Source: JADHUC01 sp964617665 (GTDB taxonomy: Bacteria > Planctomycetota > Planctomycetia > Pirellulales > Pirellulaceae). From it: a stretch of 31,237 bases of DNA. The position numbers were made by a program, and so were the translations under genes. The stretch lies in contig CAZUAH010000108.1 in NCBI GenBank assembly GCA_964617665.1, positions 1 to 31,237 of the forward strand. The letters run 5' to 3'. This document shows, one piece after another, positions 1 through 7,671 of this stretch. Every line of letters starts with the position of its first letter. The first letter of the stretch is position 1. The notes below the pieces were generated by a model. The model was given only the letters and a program-made list of their open reading frames with translations. It had not been told where the DNA came from and made no database searches.

Positions 1-1
1 A

Positions 2-193
2 AAACCCGAACGATCGGAATATTTACGCTATAGCAACTTTGGTGCACCCGAGACTTACCCTAGCACGACAAAGGACGGCCAATTCATCTTCCCCGGAGAA
101 AAGACGCCGCTGAAAGACGTTTTCACCGAGTTCTACTTCCCCGAGTTGAAGCGACTCGAGCAGCAATGGCGAGACGGGAGTTGGCGGCCTTAA
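2..193 (+). CDS. 3' end of an unrecognised protein-coding gene (partial)
   Basis: An open frame enters from the left edge and stops at TAA 191-193, leaving 63 residues of the C-terminus. The tail is rich in Tyr, Phe, Glu and Lys and ends in a charged stretch (LKRLEQQWRDGSWRP). I do not recognise the family from this fragment. The other two forward frames are closed by stops early in the region, and this frame has the composition of a real gene. It lies 99 nt upstream of the oxidoreductase gene in the same direction, so the two could share a transcript, but nothing else links them. Confidence 0.55.
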   Translation, partial: KPERSEYLRYSNFGAPETYPSTTKDGQFIFPGEKTPLKDVFTEFYFPELKRLEQQWRDGSWRP

Positions 194-292
194 GCCGAGG
201 TGAATGGCCGAGGGCGATTTGATGCGGTCCACGGAATCCGATACAAAGTGCCGAACGAGACTACAGCGACATCATTGATCAGGGAGACCACT

Positions 293-1720
293 ATGCATCC
301 CTCAAGTAGCCAGACACAACAACGCGGTGTAACCACACGCCGCCGATTCTTGAAGACGATCAGTGCGGGCGCGAGCGCCGTCTGTGTTCCGAATTTGGTG
401 CCTTCGAGTGTGCTGGGGGCGGGTGCGCCGAGCAATCGGATCAACGTGGGCCTGATTGGATGCGGGCACCAGAGCCAGCGGATTGTGCCATCGTTTCTAG
501 TCCACGACGACGTTCAGATGCTGGCTGTCTGCGATGTGAATCGGCAGGGTCTCGGATACTACTGGCCCGACCAGGTGCTTGGTAGGGAGACCGCGCGGCA
601 GTGGGTCAACGAGCATTACGCCGAGAAGACCACCAGCGGTCAGTTCAAGGGCTGCGACGCCTACGTTGATTTCCGGGAACTCCTCGCCCGATCGGATATC
701 GACGCTGTCGCGATCGTCGTGCCCGATCATTGGCACGCCTTGATCGCCATCGCGGCCATGAAAGCGGGCAAGGACGTCTACTGCGAGAAACCCCTGGCGC
801 TGAACGTCCACCAAGGCCGGCAGATGGTCAAGGCCGTTCGAAAGTATGAACGCATCTTCCAGACTGGCGCACAGTTCCGTTCGAGTCCAAATGTGCGACG
901 GGCGTGCGAGCTGGTACGCAACGGGCGACTGGGCGAGATCAAATTGGTGCGCACTTGGGTCGCTCCTAACAGCTTTGAAGGACCTGGTCCCGGCTGGCAG
1001 CCCATGCCCGTCCCTGAAGGCTTCGACTACGAGTTCTGGCTTGGCCCGGCACCGAAGGCGCCCTATCACGTCGAGCGTTGCTTCCATCGCTGGCGATACA
1101 TCCTGGACTATTCCAACGGACAAACGGTCAACTTTGGCGCCCACACCAACGACGTCGCCCAGTGGGGTTTGAACATGGATGGCACGACGCCGGTCGAATT
1201 CGAAGACAACGGTTCGGAGTTCCTGCCCAAGGGGAGCATGTTCACCACAGCCTCGAAGACGGCTTTTCGTGCCCGATACGCTAATGGTATCGAGCTGTTG
1301 TGTGAGACGCGCAAGAGTTCGGCGACCAAGTTCGAGGGAACTGAGGGGCGGCTGGAGATTACTCTCGGCGGCAGCATGAAGACCTTCCCAGAGAACCTCA
1401 AGGACTCGGTGATCGGATCGAACGAGATCCATTTGCCGCGGAGTAATCCGGCCCGCGATGAGAACGTCCGGAAACACATCGACGCCGACCACGTCCTCAG
1501 CTTTCTCGATGCGGTTAAGAGCCGGAAGGACCCAATCGAGCCGGTGGAAGTGGGTCACAGTACGGCAAGCCTGTGCATCCTGGGCAACATCGCCCAAATC
1601 CTGAAGCGCAAGTTCACGTGGGATCCGGAGGCCGAGCGAAGCCCAGACGACGAAGAGGTCAACCAGATGCTCTCGCGACCAATGCGCGAACCCTGGGGAG
1701 CCGGGTTGTTAGAGGTCTAA
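293..1720 (+). CDS. Tat-exported Gfo/Idh/MocA family oxidoreductase
   Basis: This 475-residue protein belongs to the NAD(P)-dependent sugar or polyol dehydrogenase superfamily. An N-terminal twin-arginine leader (RRRFLK, residues 16-21, then a weakly hydrophobic Ala/Ser/Val stretch) predicts export in folded form with cofactor bound. The Rossmann part starts near residue 50 with VGLIGCG. The family EKP motif is at E165-K167, preceded by the VPDHWHAL segment, and the rest is the alpha/beta substrate domain. An in-frame ATG lies 93 nt upstream, but I chose 293 because AGGGAG (281-286) sits at the right distance and the Tat leader then starts near the N-terminus. The substrate cannot be read from the sequence. 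An NHL protein follows 101 nt later. A second family member is at 19495-20916. In planctomycetes such genes usually accompany glycosidases and sugar isomerases, as here. Confidence 0.93.
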   Translation: MHPSSSQTQQRGVTTRRRFLKTISAGASAVCVPNLVPSSVLGAGAPSNRINVGLIGCGHQSQRIVPSFLVHDDVQMLAVCDVNRQGLGYYWPDQVLGRETARQWVNEHYAEKTTSGQFKGCDAYVDFRELLARSDIDAVAIVVPDHWHALIAIAAMKAGKDVYCEKPLALNVHQGRQMVKAVRKYERIFQTGAQFRSSPNVRRACELVRNGRLGEIKLVRTWVAPNSFEGPGPGWQPMPVPEGFDYEFWLGPAPKAPYHVERCFHRWRYILDYSNGQTVNFGAHTNDVAQWGLNMDGTTPVEFEDNGSEFLPKGSMFTTASKTAFRARYANGIELLCETRKSSATKFEGTEGRLEITLGGSMKTFPENLKDSVIGSNEIHLPRSNPARDENVRKHIDADHVLSFLDAVKSRKDPIEPVEVGHSTASLCILGNIAQILKRKFTWDPEAERSPDDEEVNQMLSRPMREPWGAGLLEV

Positions 1721-1725
1721 CGTCA

Positions 1726-1799
1726 CGAAATCCCAAGTCCGAAATGCGAAACTCGAAACAAATTCAAAATCCGAAGCACGAATGCTCAAAACGAAGAGT
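1726..1799 (+). repeat. Degenerate AAATCCGAAA-type intergenic microrepeat
   Basis: About 74 nt between the oxidoreductase and NHL genes consists of imperfect units of roughly 8-10 nt built on AAATCC/GAAA/CAAA (for example GAAATCCCAA, GTCCGAAATG, AAACAAATTC, AAAATCCGAA). It is A-rich on this strand, unlike the GC-rich genes on both sides. All of it lies upstream of the NHL gene's start codon, although an open frame runs through it. From memory, similar strings are common between planctomycete genes and give spurious peptides resembling NPKSEMRNSK. I do not know their function. Confidence 0.6.
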
Positions 1800-1821
1800 T
1801 CTAGCACCAGGAGTCAATTCA

Positions 1822-2817
1822 ATGAACATTTTCCGTTGCGTATGCGTTGCCCTGTTCTTGTTCTCCGTCACTCTACATCACGTCGGCGCGCAGACGCCGG
1901 CCGATTCGTCGGCCGACGAGATGCGCTGTGTGCTCGATCCCACTTGGCCTCAGAAACCGGATTCGTTCACCTGGGGCGCTTTGACCGGGATCACGGTGGA
2001 TGCCGACGACCAAGTCTACATTTTCAACCGTGCCGAACCGACCGTGCAGGTCTACCGGACCGACGGAGCTTTTGTCCGGTCGTGGTCTACGGCCAATCCG
2101 CCGGGAACTCACCACATCAAGCTCGATGCCGACGGCAACGTATGGCTGGCCGACTTCCGCAGCCACATCGTCCAGAAGTATAGCCCGAAAGGAAAGCTTC
2201 TGCTGACGCTCGGCGAGGCCGGCGTTGCGGCCTGTGACGAACGACATTTTGCCGGACCGACCGATATGGCGTTCGCCCCAAACGGCGATGTGTTCATTTC
2301 CGACGGCTATGGCAACCGGCGCGTGGTTCACTTTGACAAGCAAGGCCGCTTCGTCAAAGCGTGGGGCGAAGAGGGTACCGAACCGGGACAATTTGCTCTG
2401 CCGCACGCGATTGCGGCCGATCCCAAAGGCCGGCTTTATGTTGCCGATCGGAATAATGCGCGGATCCAGGTCTTCGACATCAGCGGCAAACTGCTGGCCG
2501 TTTGGGACGATTCCATCATGCCATGGGGATTCGCCAAAATCAGTGACGACAGGATTTGGGTCTGTGGCTCGTCCCGAGTCAGACAGCCGGATGACGATGG
2601 CTGGGTCGTCTCGCCACCGCCCGATCAGCTTCTGGTGCAGCTCGACATGACCGGGAAAGTGCGCCTGCGCGTGCCGCTTCGTTTGGCCGCCGCAGCGCCA
2701 AGCAAACCGGGCGAGGTCGATTGGGTGCACACGGTCGCGGTCGACTCGAAGGGCAATATCTACCTGGGTGATATCATGGGCAAACGCGCACAGAAATTCA
2801 CTCTGCGCAAGCCGTGA
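1822..2817 (+). CDS. Exported NHL-repeat beta-propeller protein, peptidylglycine-lyase-like
   Basis: This 331-residue protein has a cleavable signal peptide (hydrophobic residues about 8-20, cleavage near VGA-Q). It is followed by a six-bladed-propeller type array of NHL repeats with the usual pattern of GITVDADDQVYI, IKLDADGNVWLADF, DMAFAPNGDVFISDGYGN and AIAADPKGRLYVADRNNARIQVFD. The blade sequences resemble the lyase half of peptidyl-alpha-hydroxyglycine alpha-amidating lyase. Many bacterial members of this group have no known activity, so the function is open. The open frame extends 249 nt further upstream into the oxidoreductase gene. I chose ATG 1822 because AGGAG is at 1809-1813 and the signal peptide begins exactly there. 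The 3' end faces the minus-strand gene across only 12 nt, and I see no terminator in that gap. Confidence 0.88.
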   Translation: MNIFRCVCVALFLFSVTLHHVGAQTPADSSADEMRCVLDPTWPQKPDSFTWGALTGITVDADDQVYIFNRAEPTVQVYRTDGAFVRSWSTANPPGTHHIKLDADGNVWLADFRSHIVQKYSPKGKLLLTLGEAGVAACDERHFAGPTDMAFAPNGDVFISDGYGNRRVVHFDKQGRFVKAWGEEGTEPGQFALPHAIAADPKGRLYVADRNNARIQVFDISGKLLAVWDDSIMPWGFAKISDDRIWVCGSSRVRQPDDDGWVVSPPPDQLLVQLDMTGKVRLRVPLRLAAAAPSKPGEVDWVHTVAVDSKGNIYLGDIMGKRAQKFTLRKP

Positions 2818-2829
2818 CAGCCTTGGGCA

Positions 2830-4659
2830 CTACGTCGAAGAATCGGAAGCCACAGCGCCCATCCGTTCCAATGCAAGAGCCACGGGCGACGGGGTATCTC
2901 TGGTAAGGCGGTGGCGAGGTTCCACTTCTTCCATGGTCTCGTGCAACCGAAAGCACGCCTCTTCGTAGCTCACGTTCGCCAGTTCAGCAATCAGGCGCGT
3001 GCCGCGGTCGATCAGCTTCTTGTTTGATGTCTCCACGTGGACCATCCAATTGCCGAGCACGCGTCCCATGCACGCCATCGTGGCCGTAGAGATGGTGTTC
3101 AGCACCAACTTGATCGCCAAGTGATGCCACAACTTGATCGGTGACGGTGGCAGGTCCACCGGCACGTGAAAGACCTCGCCCGCAGGGTAATCCATCGCGT
3201 CGGGTCCCACACATACCGCCGCGACCTTACTGTAGTCGCCAGCCCGCCGTTCGAACTCCTGACGAAACGGATGGTCCCCCGCACCGAATGCCTGGGCTTC
3301 ATCGCCAGCGGCGATCATCGCCCATGCCGAGTCGTCGGCGTCGAAACGCGATCGGTCCAATTCGTTGCCAACCTGAAAGAGGTAAATCTGTTCGTTGTCC
3401 AACGCCGGCGGATCAGACTGAATTGCCGTCGGGGCATCCAGACGACGGTATGTCTCGGCGGTCCACTCAAGCCCGCGAGGCAGCCGGCGCAGGACCTCGC
3501 ACCAGACGTTGCGTGTATCGTTCAATGGGTTTTTCACAAATGACCAAGATCGTGCCGCAGTGTTATCGTCGCATCTCCGATAAGGAGGCAAACGGAAGGT
3601 GGGCGCTCGCTCTGTGGTATCGGTCAGCACGTCGAGCAGATAATCCGCGGCGGCATAGGTCACTAGGCCTTTTCGCTCGTAGATTACCTGCTCGAACTGC
3701 GTGAACCGTACCAGGGCGTCCATGGTCGTCGGCTCGCCAAGCTGGTTGACCAGCTGGCCCATGCAATCGGAATAGTCGACTGACTGCTCGGGATCGCAGC
3801 CCAGATCGGATAGCGTCTGCGCCGGCAAATGCTGTTGAAGCACACGTTCTAGAGCTGTTTCGAGTGCGGCACCAACGACCAACAGCTCTGCGGTGGTCGC
3901 TTGCATCCGTGTCGAACCGGCCACGGCCATAGGGCCTGTGGTCAGATCCAGACTCGTGATTCGTTCGTGTTCGATGATCTCCCGAGACCGTTCGACGTGG
4001 CGGCAGAGGATCTCTGTCGGGTTGTTGAACACGAAGAACACTTCGGCCCCCGACTCCAGACCCTGCCAGGCGGTGCCGATCACAAACGGAGTCTCACCGC
4101 CTTCGGTGATTGCCACCACCACGTCGCCTTCGGCCACGCCACCGCTTTCGAGTTGATACTTGCCGAACCGCGGATGGTCCTCGAAGCCTTCGACCGATCG
4201 AATCAGGGCAAAGTCTCCGCCGGCCATTACGCTGTAAACGTTGTCCTCCAGGTTGGGCAGCCTGCCAGACTCGTCGGGATGCTCGCGGCGAAGTCGCTGC
4301 CAGAACTCTCGCCAAACTGCTTCCAAAAGGATGCTCAGTCGACCGGTAGCCCCACAGCCAGTGAAGATCACTCGCTTTCCACTGCTGAAGGCCCGTGTCA
4401 TCCCCGCCGCCAGCCGCTCGAACGCATCGCTGCTGAACACCCTAGCCATGGCTGGGGCAATATCTTCATCGACATCCAGGAGCAAACGCATGCCCTCGGT
4501 CGTGTCTCGCTGGATCGTCTGCGAGAATTTAGCGGTCTTGGGATGCGACGATTCCGTCAACAATGCTCCCAGCCGAAACGCATGCTGATGATTGATGAAT
4601 TCTTCAGCTTTCTGCCGCCATTTTGAAACAGGCTCATCAGCTTGCTGCTGATTCGACAT
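2830..4659 (-). CDS. Double SIS-domain protein, MurQ / glucokinase-regulatory-protein-like
   Basis: This 609-residue protein is about twice the length of MurNAc-6-phosphate etherase (MurQ, about 300) and matches the two-SIS layout of glucokinase regulatory protein (about 600). The first SIS domain carries the sugar-phosphate loop GCGATGRLS (101-109), then MAGGDFALIRSVEGFED (about 145-161) and a GPMAVAGSTRMQATTAE segment like the MurQ helix. The second half ends with KLVLNTISTATMACMGRVLGN and VETSNKKLIDR, which recall the C-terminal core of MurQ. The Glu of the VEG motif is present (E157), but the acidic residue that follows the sugar loop in MurQ (SEC) is Val/Trp here. It could therefore bind sugar phosphates without etherase activity. 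There is no signal peptide, so it is cytosolic. GGAG lies about 8 nt before the ATG. It is divergent from the LamG gene, and the 135-nt spacer must hold both promoters. Confidence 0.8.
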   Translation of the reverse strand: MSNQQQADEPVSKWRQKAEEFINHQHAFRLGALLTESSHPKTAKFSQTIQRDTTEGMRLLLDVDEDIAPAMARVFSSDAFERLAAGMTRAFSSGKRVIFTGCGATGRLSILLEAVWREFWQRLRREHPDESGRLPNLEDNVYSVMAGGDFALIRSVEGFEDHPRFGKYQLESGGVAEGDVVVAITEGGETPFVIGTAWQGLESGAEVFFVFNNPTEILCRHVERSREIIEHERITSLDLTTGPMAVAGSTRMQATTAELLVVGAALETALERVLQQHLPAQTLSDLGCDPEQSVDYSDCMGQLVNQLGEPTTMDALVRFTQFEQVIYERKGLVTYAAADYLLDVLTDTTERAPTFRLPPYRRCDDNTAARSWSFVKNPLNDTRNVWCEVLRRLPRGLEWTAETYRRLDAPTAIQSDPPALDNEQIYLFQVGNELDRSRFDADDSAWAMIAAGDEAQAFGAGDHPFRQEFERRAGDYSKVAAVCVGPDAMDYPAGEVFHVPVDLPPSPIKLWHHLAIKLVLNTISTATMACMGRVLGNWMVHVETSNKKLIDRGTRLIAELANVSYEEACFRLHETMEEVEPRHRLTRDTPSPVALALERMGAVASDSST

Positions 4660-4794
4660 TTCGTCTTCTCCAGTATAGATTGACTCAACATGCTATTGCG
4701 TGCGGCGCGAGGTATGCCATCATGGAATGCGCCGCGGCCAGGAATGTGGAGGATACAGCTTCCACGCGACACAAACCAGAGAGAGGAGACAAAG

Positions 4795-7671
4795 ATGTCT
4801 GTGCGTGGCATGCATTACACGGTAACGGTTGCTCTCCTGGTGTTGATTGTCTCGCCCGCGATGGGCGCTGAGCCGGGCCTGGTAGCGCACTATCAGTTCG
4901 ACGAGGGCAAAGGAGGCGTGGCAAGGGATGGCTCGGGGCAAGGCAACGATGGGACGATTCACGGAGGCACTTTCGTCAAGCGCGACGATGGGTTCGCGCT
5001 GCAGCTGGATGGCGAGGACGACTACATCGAAACCGCTGCCGATAAGGACTTTGCTGCCCGGGACGAAGGAGCCTTTGAGCTGTGGTTCCGACCACGCCGA
5101 TGGCAGGGCGGTTTGGTCGATTGGAGCTGCAGCGGTTCTTGGCAAGATATCCGGCTCACATTGGCGTTCAACACCTACAACAAGGAAGGGAAGGACGCCA
5201 TTTTCTTGGTGAATCTGGCCGACGGCCAGAAGAGTCGGAGCTGCCAGCTCCCACGCCCGCCGAAGGACACGTGGACACACGTGGCCGTCAGTTTTCGCGG
5301 CGGGCAGGCGACGGTCTATTGGGACGCACGGGTGCAAGCGGTGTACACGGGTTATCCCCCGAAGCGCAAAGGACTGCCGCTGTGGATCGGCAGGTGCCAG
5401 GGCTTGGGCCGGGACTTCTTTGCGGGCGAGATCGACGAGGTCCGCATCTACGACCGCGTGCTCGCGCACGACGAAGTGTTGGTTCATTACAAAGCGGCGG
5501 CCGCAGCCATGGGAAAGGACACGGCCAATTTCGACACACCAAAGGTCGTACCAATGGTAATGCCCGATCCCGGTTGGGTGGTTGTGACAGCCGAGTACGA
5601 GCTGATGCGTCCACTTCCGGCTGGGGCGGTGTTGGAGGCCGGAGTTGGAAAGTCAGAGACGAGTAGGTGGCAGGTGATGAGCGAAACGCCGATCGACCCG
5701 ACGTGGAATCGGCAGAGCGTGAAGCTGGATGCGAGCCGGCTGAAGGCCGGCGAGTACGAGGTTGTCGCCAAGATCAAGGGAGCAGACGGTCGAACCATCG
5801 GCAAGGTATCCACGTCGACCGTGACTTGGCCCGGTCGATCGAAGACGTTCGAGGGCGTGAAGGTCTTGAACAATCTTGTCTGGGAGCTGGCCAACATTAC
5901 GCCGGGTGAGATCGCGGGCTCAGAACGAACCGTCTTTCAGAATCCCCTGCGGCGATGGGCCTTCGTTTCCTGCAAAGCCAAGGTTGACGAGGGCGGAGAG
6001 CTATCGGTCTCTATTCCGTCGATCCCGAACGGCAAAGCCATGATCGTCGTGACGGGGCCGGCGGACGGCACGTTCGAGGCCATGCGACCGCTACCCGCTG
6101 GCAAGCATGAACTCGAGATGGCGCTCAACGGCACCGGGACGGTCGAACAGCTCGTCGTCCGCTCGATTCCCGAGCTGATCTATGCCCGATACGGCTCGAA
6201 TCCACATACCACGGAATTCGGCCCGTACACGCATGCGGGCAACTCGCCGGACTATGGCACCGCGTTCATCGACAAGTTCGTCCTGCCGAACGTCAACGCC
6301 CTGGTTTTCAGTTCCAGCCAAGCCGAGAACCCATTTGTCGAGCGATGGCACGCGCGAGGCGGTCGGTCGCTGTTTCATTGCACCGTGCCCAAATACCGGA
6401 TCAAAACCGAGGACGGCTGGAAAACCACGACGCGATGGCCCGGTGCACAGAAGCACGAGTTGATCACGGCCGACCAAGCGTTTGACTTCATCGGCAGGAC
6501 GTCGGGTTTCTCGCATCCAAGGCTGGGTGGTTCCATTGCCGACGAGTTCGGTAACTCGGACAAATACTGCGCCGCCTACGCCGAGGCAATCCGCAAGTTG
6601 GCTGTCGCACCCGAGTTCAAGGATCGACTGTTCTACCCTTACGCGAACCATCTCTACACTGGTCCGGAAGGAATCGACATGATCAAGGCGTTGGTCGAGG
6701 TGGATTCGACGATCGCCTGGAAACGTTACCTGAAGACGCAGACCGACGAGCAGGCGGCCAGGCATTTCCTTCAGCAGGAGTTGGTGGACCGGGCATGGGC
6801 CTATCGCCAAGCCGTCCCGGAGTCACTGGAACACATCGCAGTGTGCTTCGGATACTTTTCGGCTCCCAACGAATTCCTGAACTCGAACCCAGGCGTGAAC
6901 TACAAGAAGTACCTGGACATGCAGGCCAATATCGTGGCCAACGACCCGGCGTTCTGGGCGACGTACGGCCTGATGAGCTACTTGGCCAGCTATGCCGACG
7001 AGGAGAGCATTCGCTGGCTGCATCATTTGTTTCGCTATTACGGCATCCAGGGCAACACGCTGCCGCGATGCAGAGACCCGCACGACCTGACTCACATGCC
7101 GAATGGCGACTTCGCTCAACGAACCAGCGGCTGGGCAATCGAACCGGCCGAAGAGGATAGTGTCCGCGTGGCCAGGCAGGAAGGCCTGGGTTGGCTGCAA
7201 GGGCGCTATCCGCGGACCAGCGAGGGCGACACGGGACTCTTGATGATCCGCAGCGACAAACGGCCCAACACCCTCAGCCAACGAATCAAGGATCTCGAAC
7301 CCGGCAGGTTGTACTCGTTCCGTATGTTCTGCTCGGACTATGACGACATGTCCAAGCCGGAACTCCACGCGGTCAGCGTCACGTTGGAGGGCGTCGAACT
7401 GATCCAGAAGAAATGCTTCAACCACATGGGGCACAACTGCTACAGTCACGCCCATGGCCCCTTCGATCGGGAGAACCGGGCGTGGTTCAACTACGTGTGG
7501 CGAGTGTTTCGGGCGAAAGCTCCGACAGCCACAGTCACGGTGACGGATTGGAAGAGCCTCTCTGAACCCGGTGGCAAAGTCGGCCAGCGGCTGATCTACA
7601 ACTTCGCCTGCGTACAGCCCTATTTCCCAGAGTCACCGCATCTGTATGACAATAAGGTGAATCGACAATGA
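4795..7671 (+). CDS. Exported LamG-domain protein with TIM-barrel-like region
   Basis: This 958-residue exported protein has a signal peptide (hydrophobic about 9-21, cleavage near MGA-EP). A LamG/concanavalin-like jelly roll occupies roughly residues 28-225: AHYQFDEG near its start, AFELWFRPRRW in the middle and AGEIDEVRIYDRVL at its end. A beta-rich linker follows, then a region from about 460 to 770 with alternating strands and helices and acidic SIADEFG (D583, E584), resembling a TIM-barrel glycosidase. The last 180 residues look like a carbohydrate-binding beta sandwich. I do not recognise a glycoside hydrolase family. A frame start at 4690 exists, but ATG 4795 follows GAGAGGAG (4781-4788) and begins the signal peptide. 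The stop overlaps the next ATG (ATGA at 7668-7671), so the two proteins are probably made together. Confidence 0.85.
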   Translation: MSVRGMHYTVTVALLVLIVSPAMGAEPGLVAHYQFDEGKGGVARDGSGQGNDGTIHGGTFVKRDDGFALQLDGEDDYIETAADKDFAARDEGAFELWFRPRRWQGGLVDWSCSGSWQDIRLTLAFNTYNKEGKDAIFLVNLADGQKSRSCQLPRPPKDTWTHVAVSFRGGQATVYWDARVQAVYTGYPPKRKGLPLWIGRCQGLGRDFFAGEIDEVRIYDRVLAHDEVLVHYKAAAAAMGKDTANFDTPKVVPMVMPDPGWVVVTAEYELMRPLPAGAVLEAGVGKSETSRWQVMSETPIDPTWNRQSVKLDASRLKAGEYEVVAKIKGADGRTIGKVSTSTVTWPGRSKTFEGVKVLNNLVWELANITPGEIAGSERTVFQNPLRRWAFVSCKAKVDEGGELSVSIPSIPNGKAMIVVTGPADGTFEAMRPLPAGKHELEMALNGTGTVEQLVVRSIPELIYARYGSNPHTTEFGPYTHAGNSPDYGTAFIDKFVLPNVNALVFSSSQAENPFVERWHARGGRSLFHCTVPKYRIKTEDGWKTTTRWPGAQKHELITADQAFDFIGRTSGFSHPRLGGSIADEFGNSDKYCAAYAEAIRKLAVAPEFKDRLFYPYANHLYTGPEGIDMIKALVEVDSTIAWKRYLKTQTDEQAARHFLQQELVDRAWAYRQAVPESLEHIAVCFGYFSAPNEFLNSNPGVNYKKYLDMQANIVANDPAFWATYGLMSYLASYADEESIRWLHHLFRYYGIQGNTLPRCRDPHDLTHMPNGDFAQRTSGWAIEPAEEDSVRVARQEGLGWLQGRYPRTSEGDTGLLMIRSDKRPNTLSQRIKDLEPGRLYSFRMFCSDYDDMSKPELHAVSVTLEGVELIQKKCFNHMGHNCYSHAHGPFDRENRAWFNYVWRVFRAKAPTATVTVTDWKSLSEPGGKVGQRLIYNFACVQPYFPESPHLYDNKVNRQ

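Noticed and set aside
497..1597. A 366-codon minus-strand frame opposite the first oxidoreductase
   Set aside because: It is fully contained in a well-supported gene and shows no domain motifs.
4660..4680. A TATACT -10-like box on the minus strand just before the double-SIS gene
   Set aside because: It lies so close to the Shine-Dalgarno that the transcript would start inside it, and no -35 box is placed 16-18 nt upstream.
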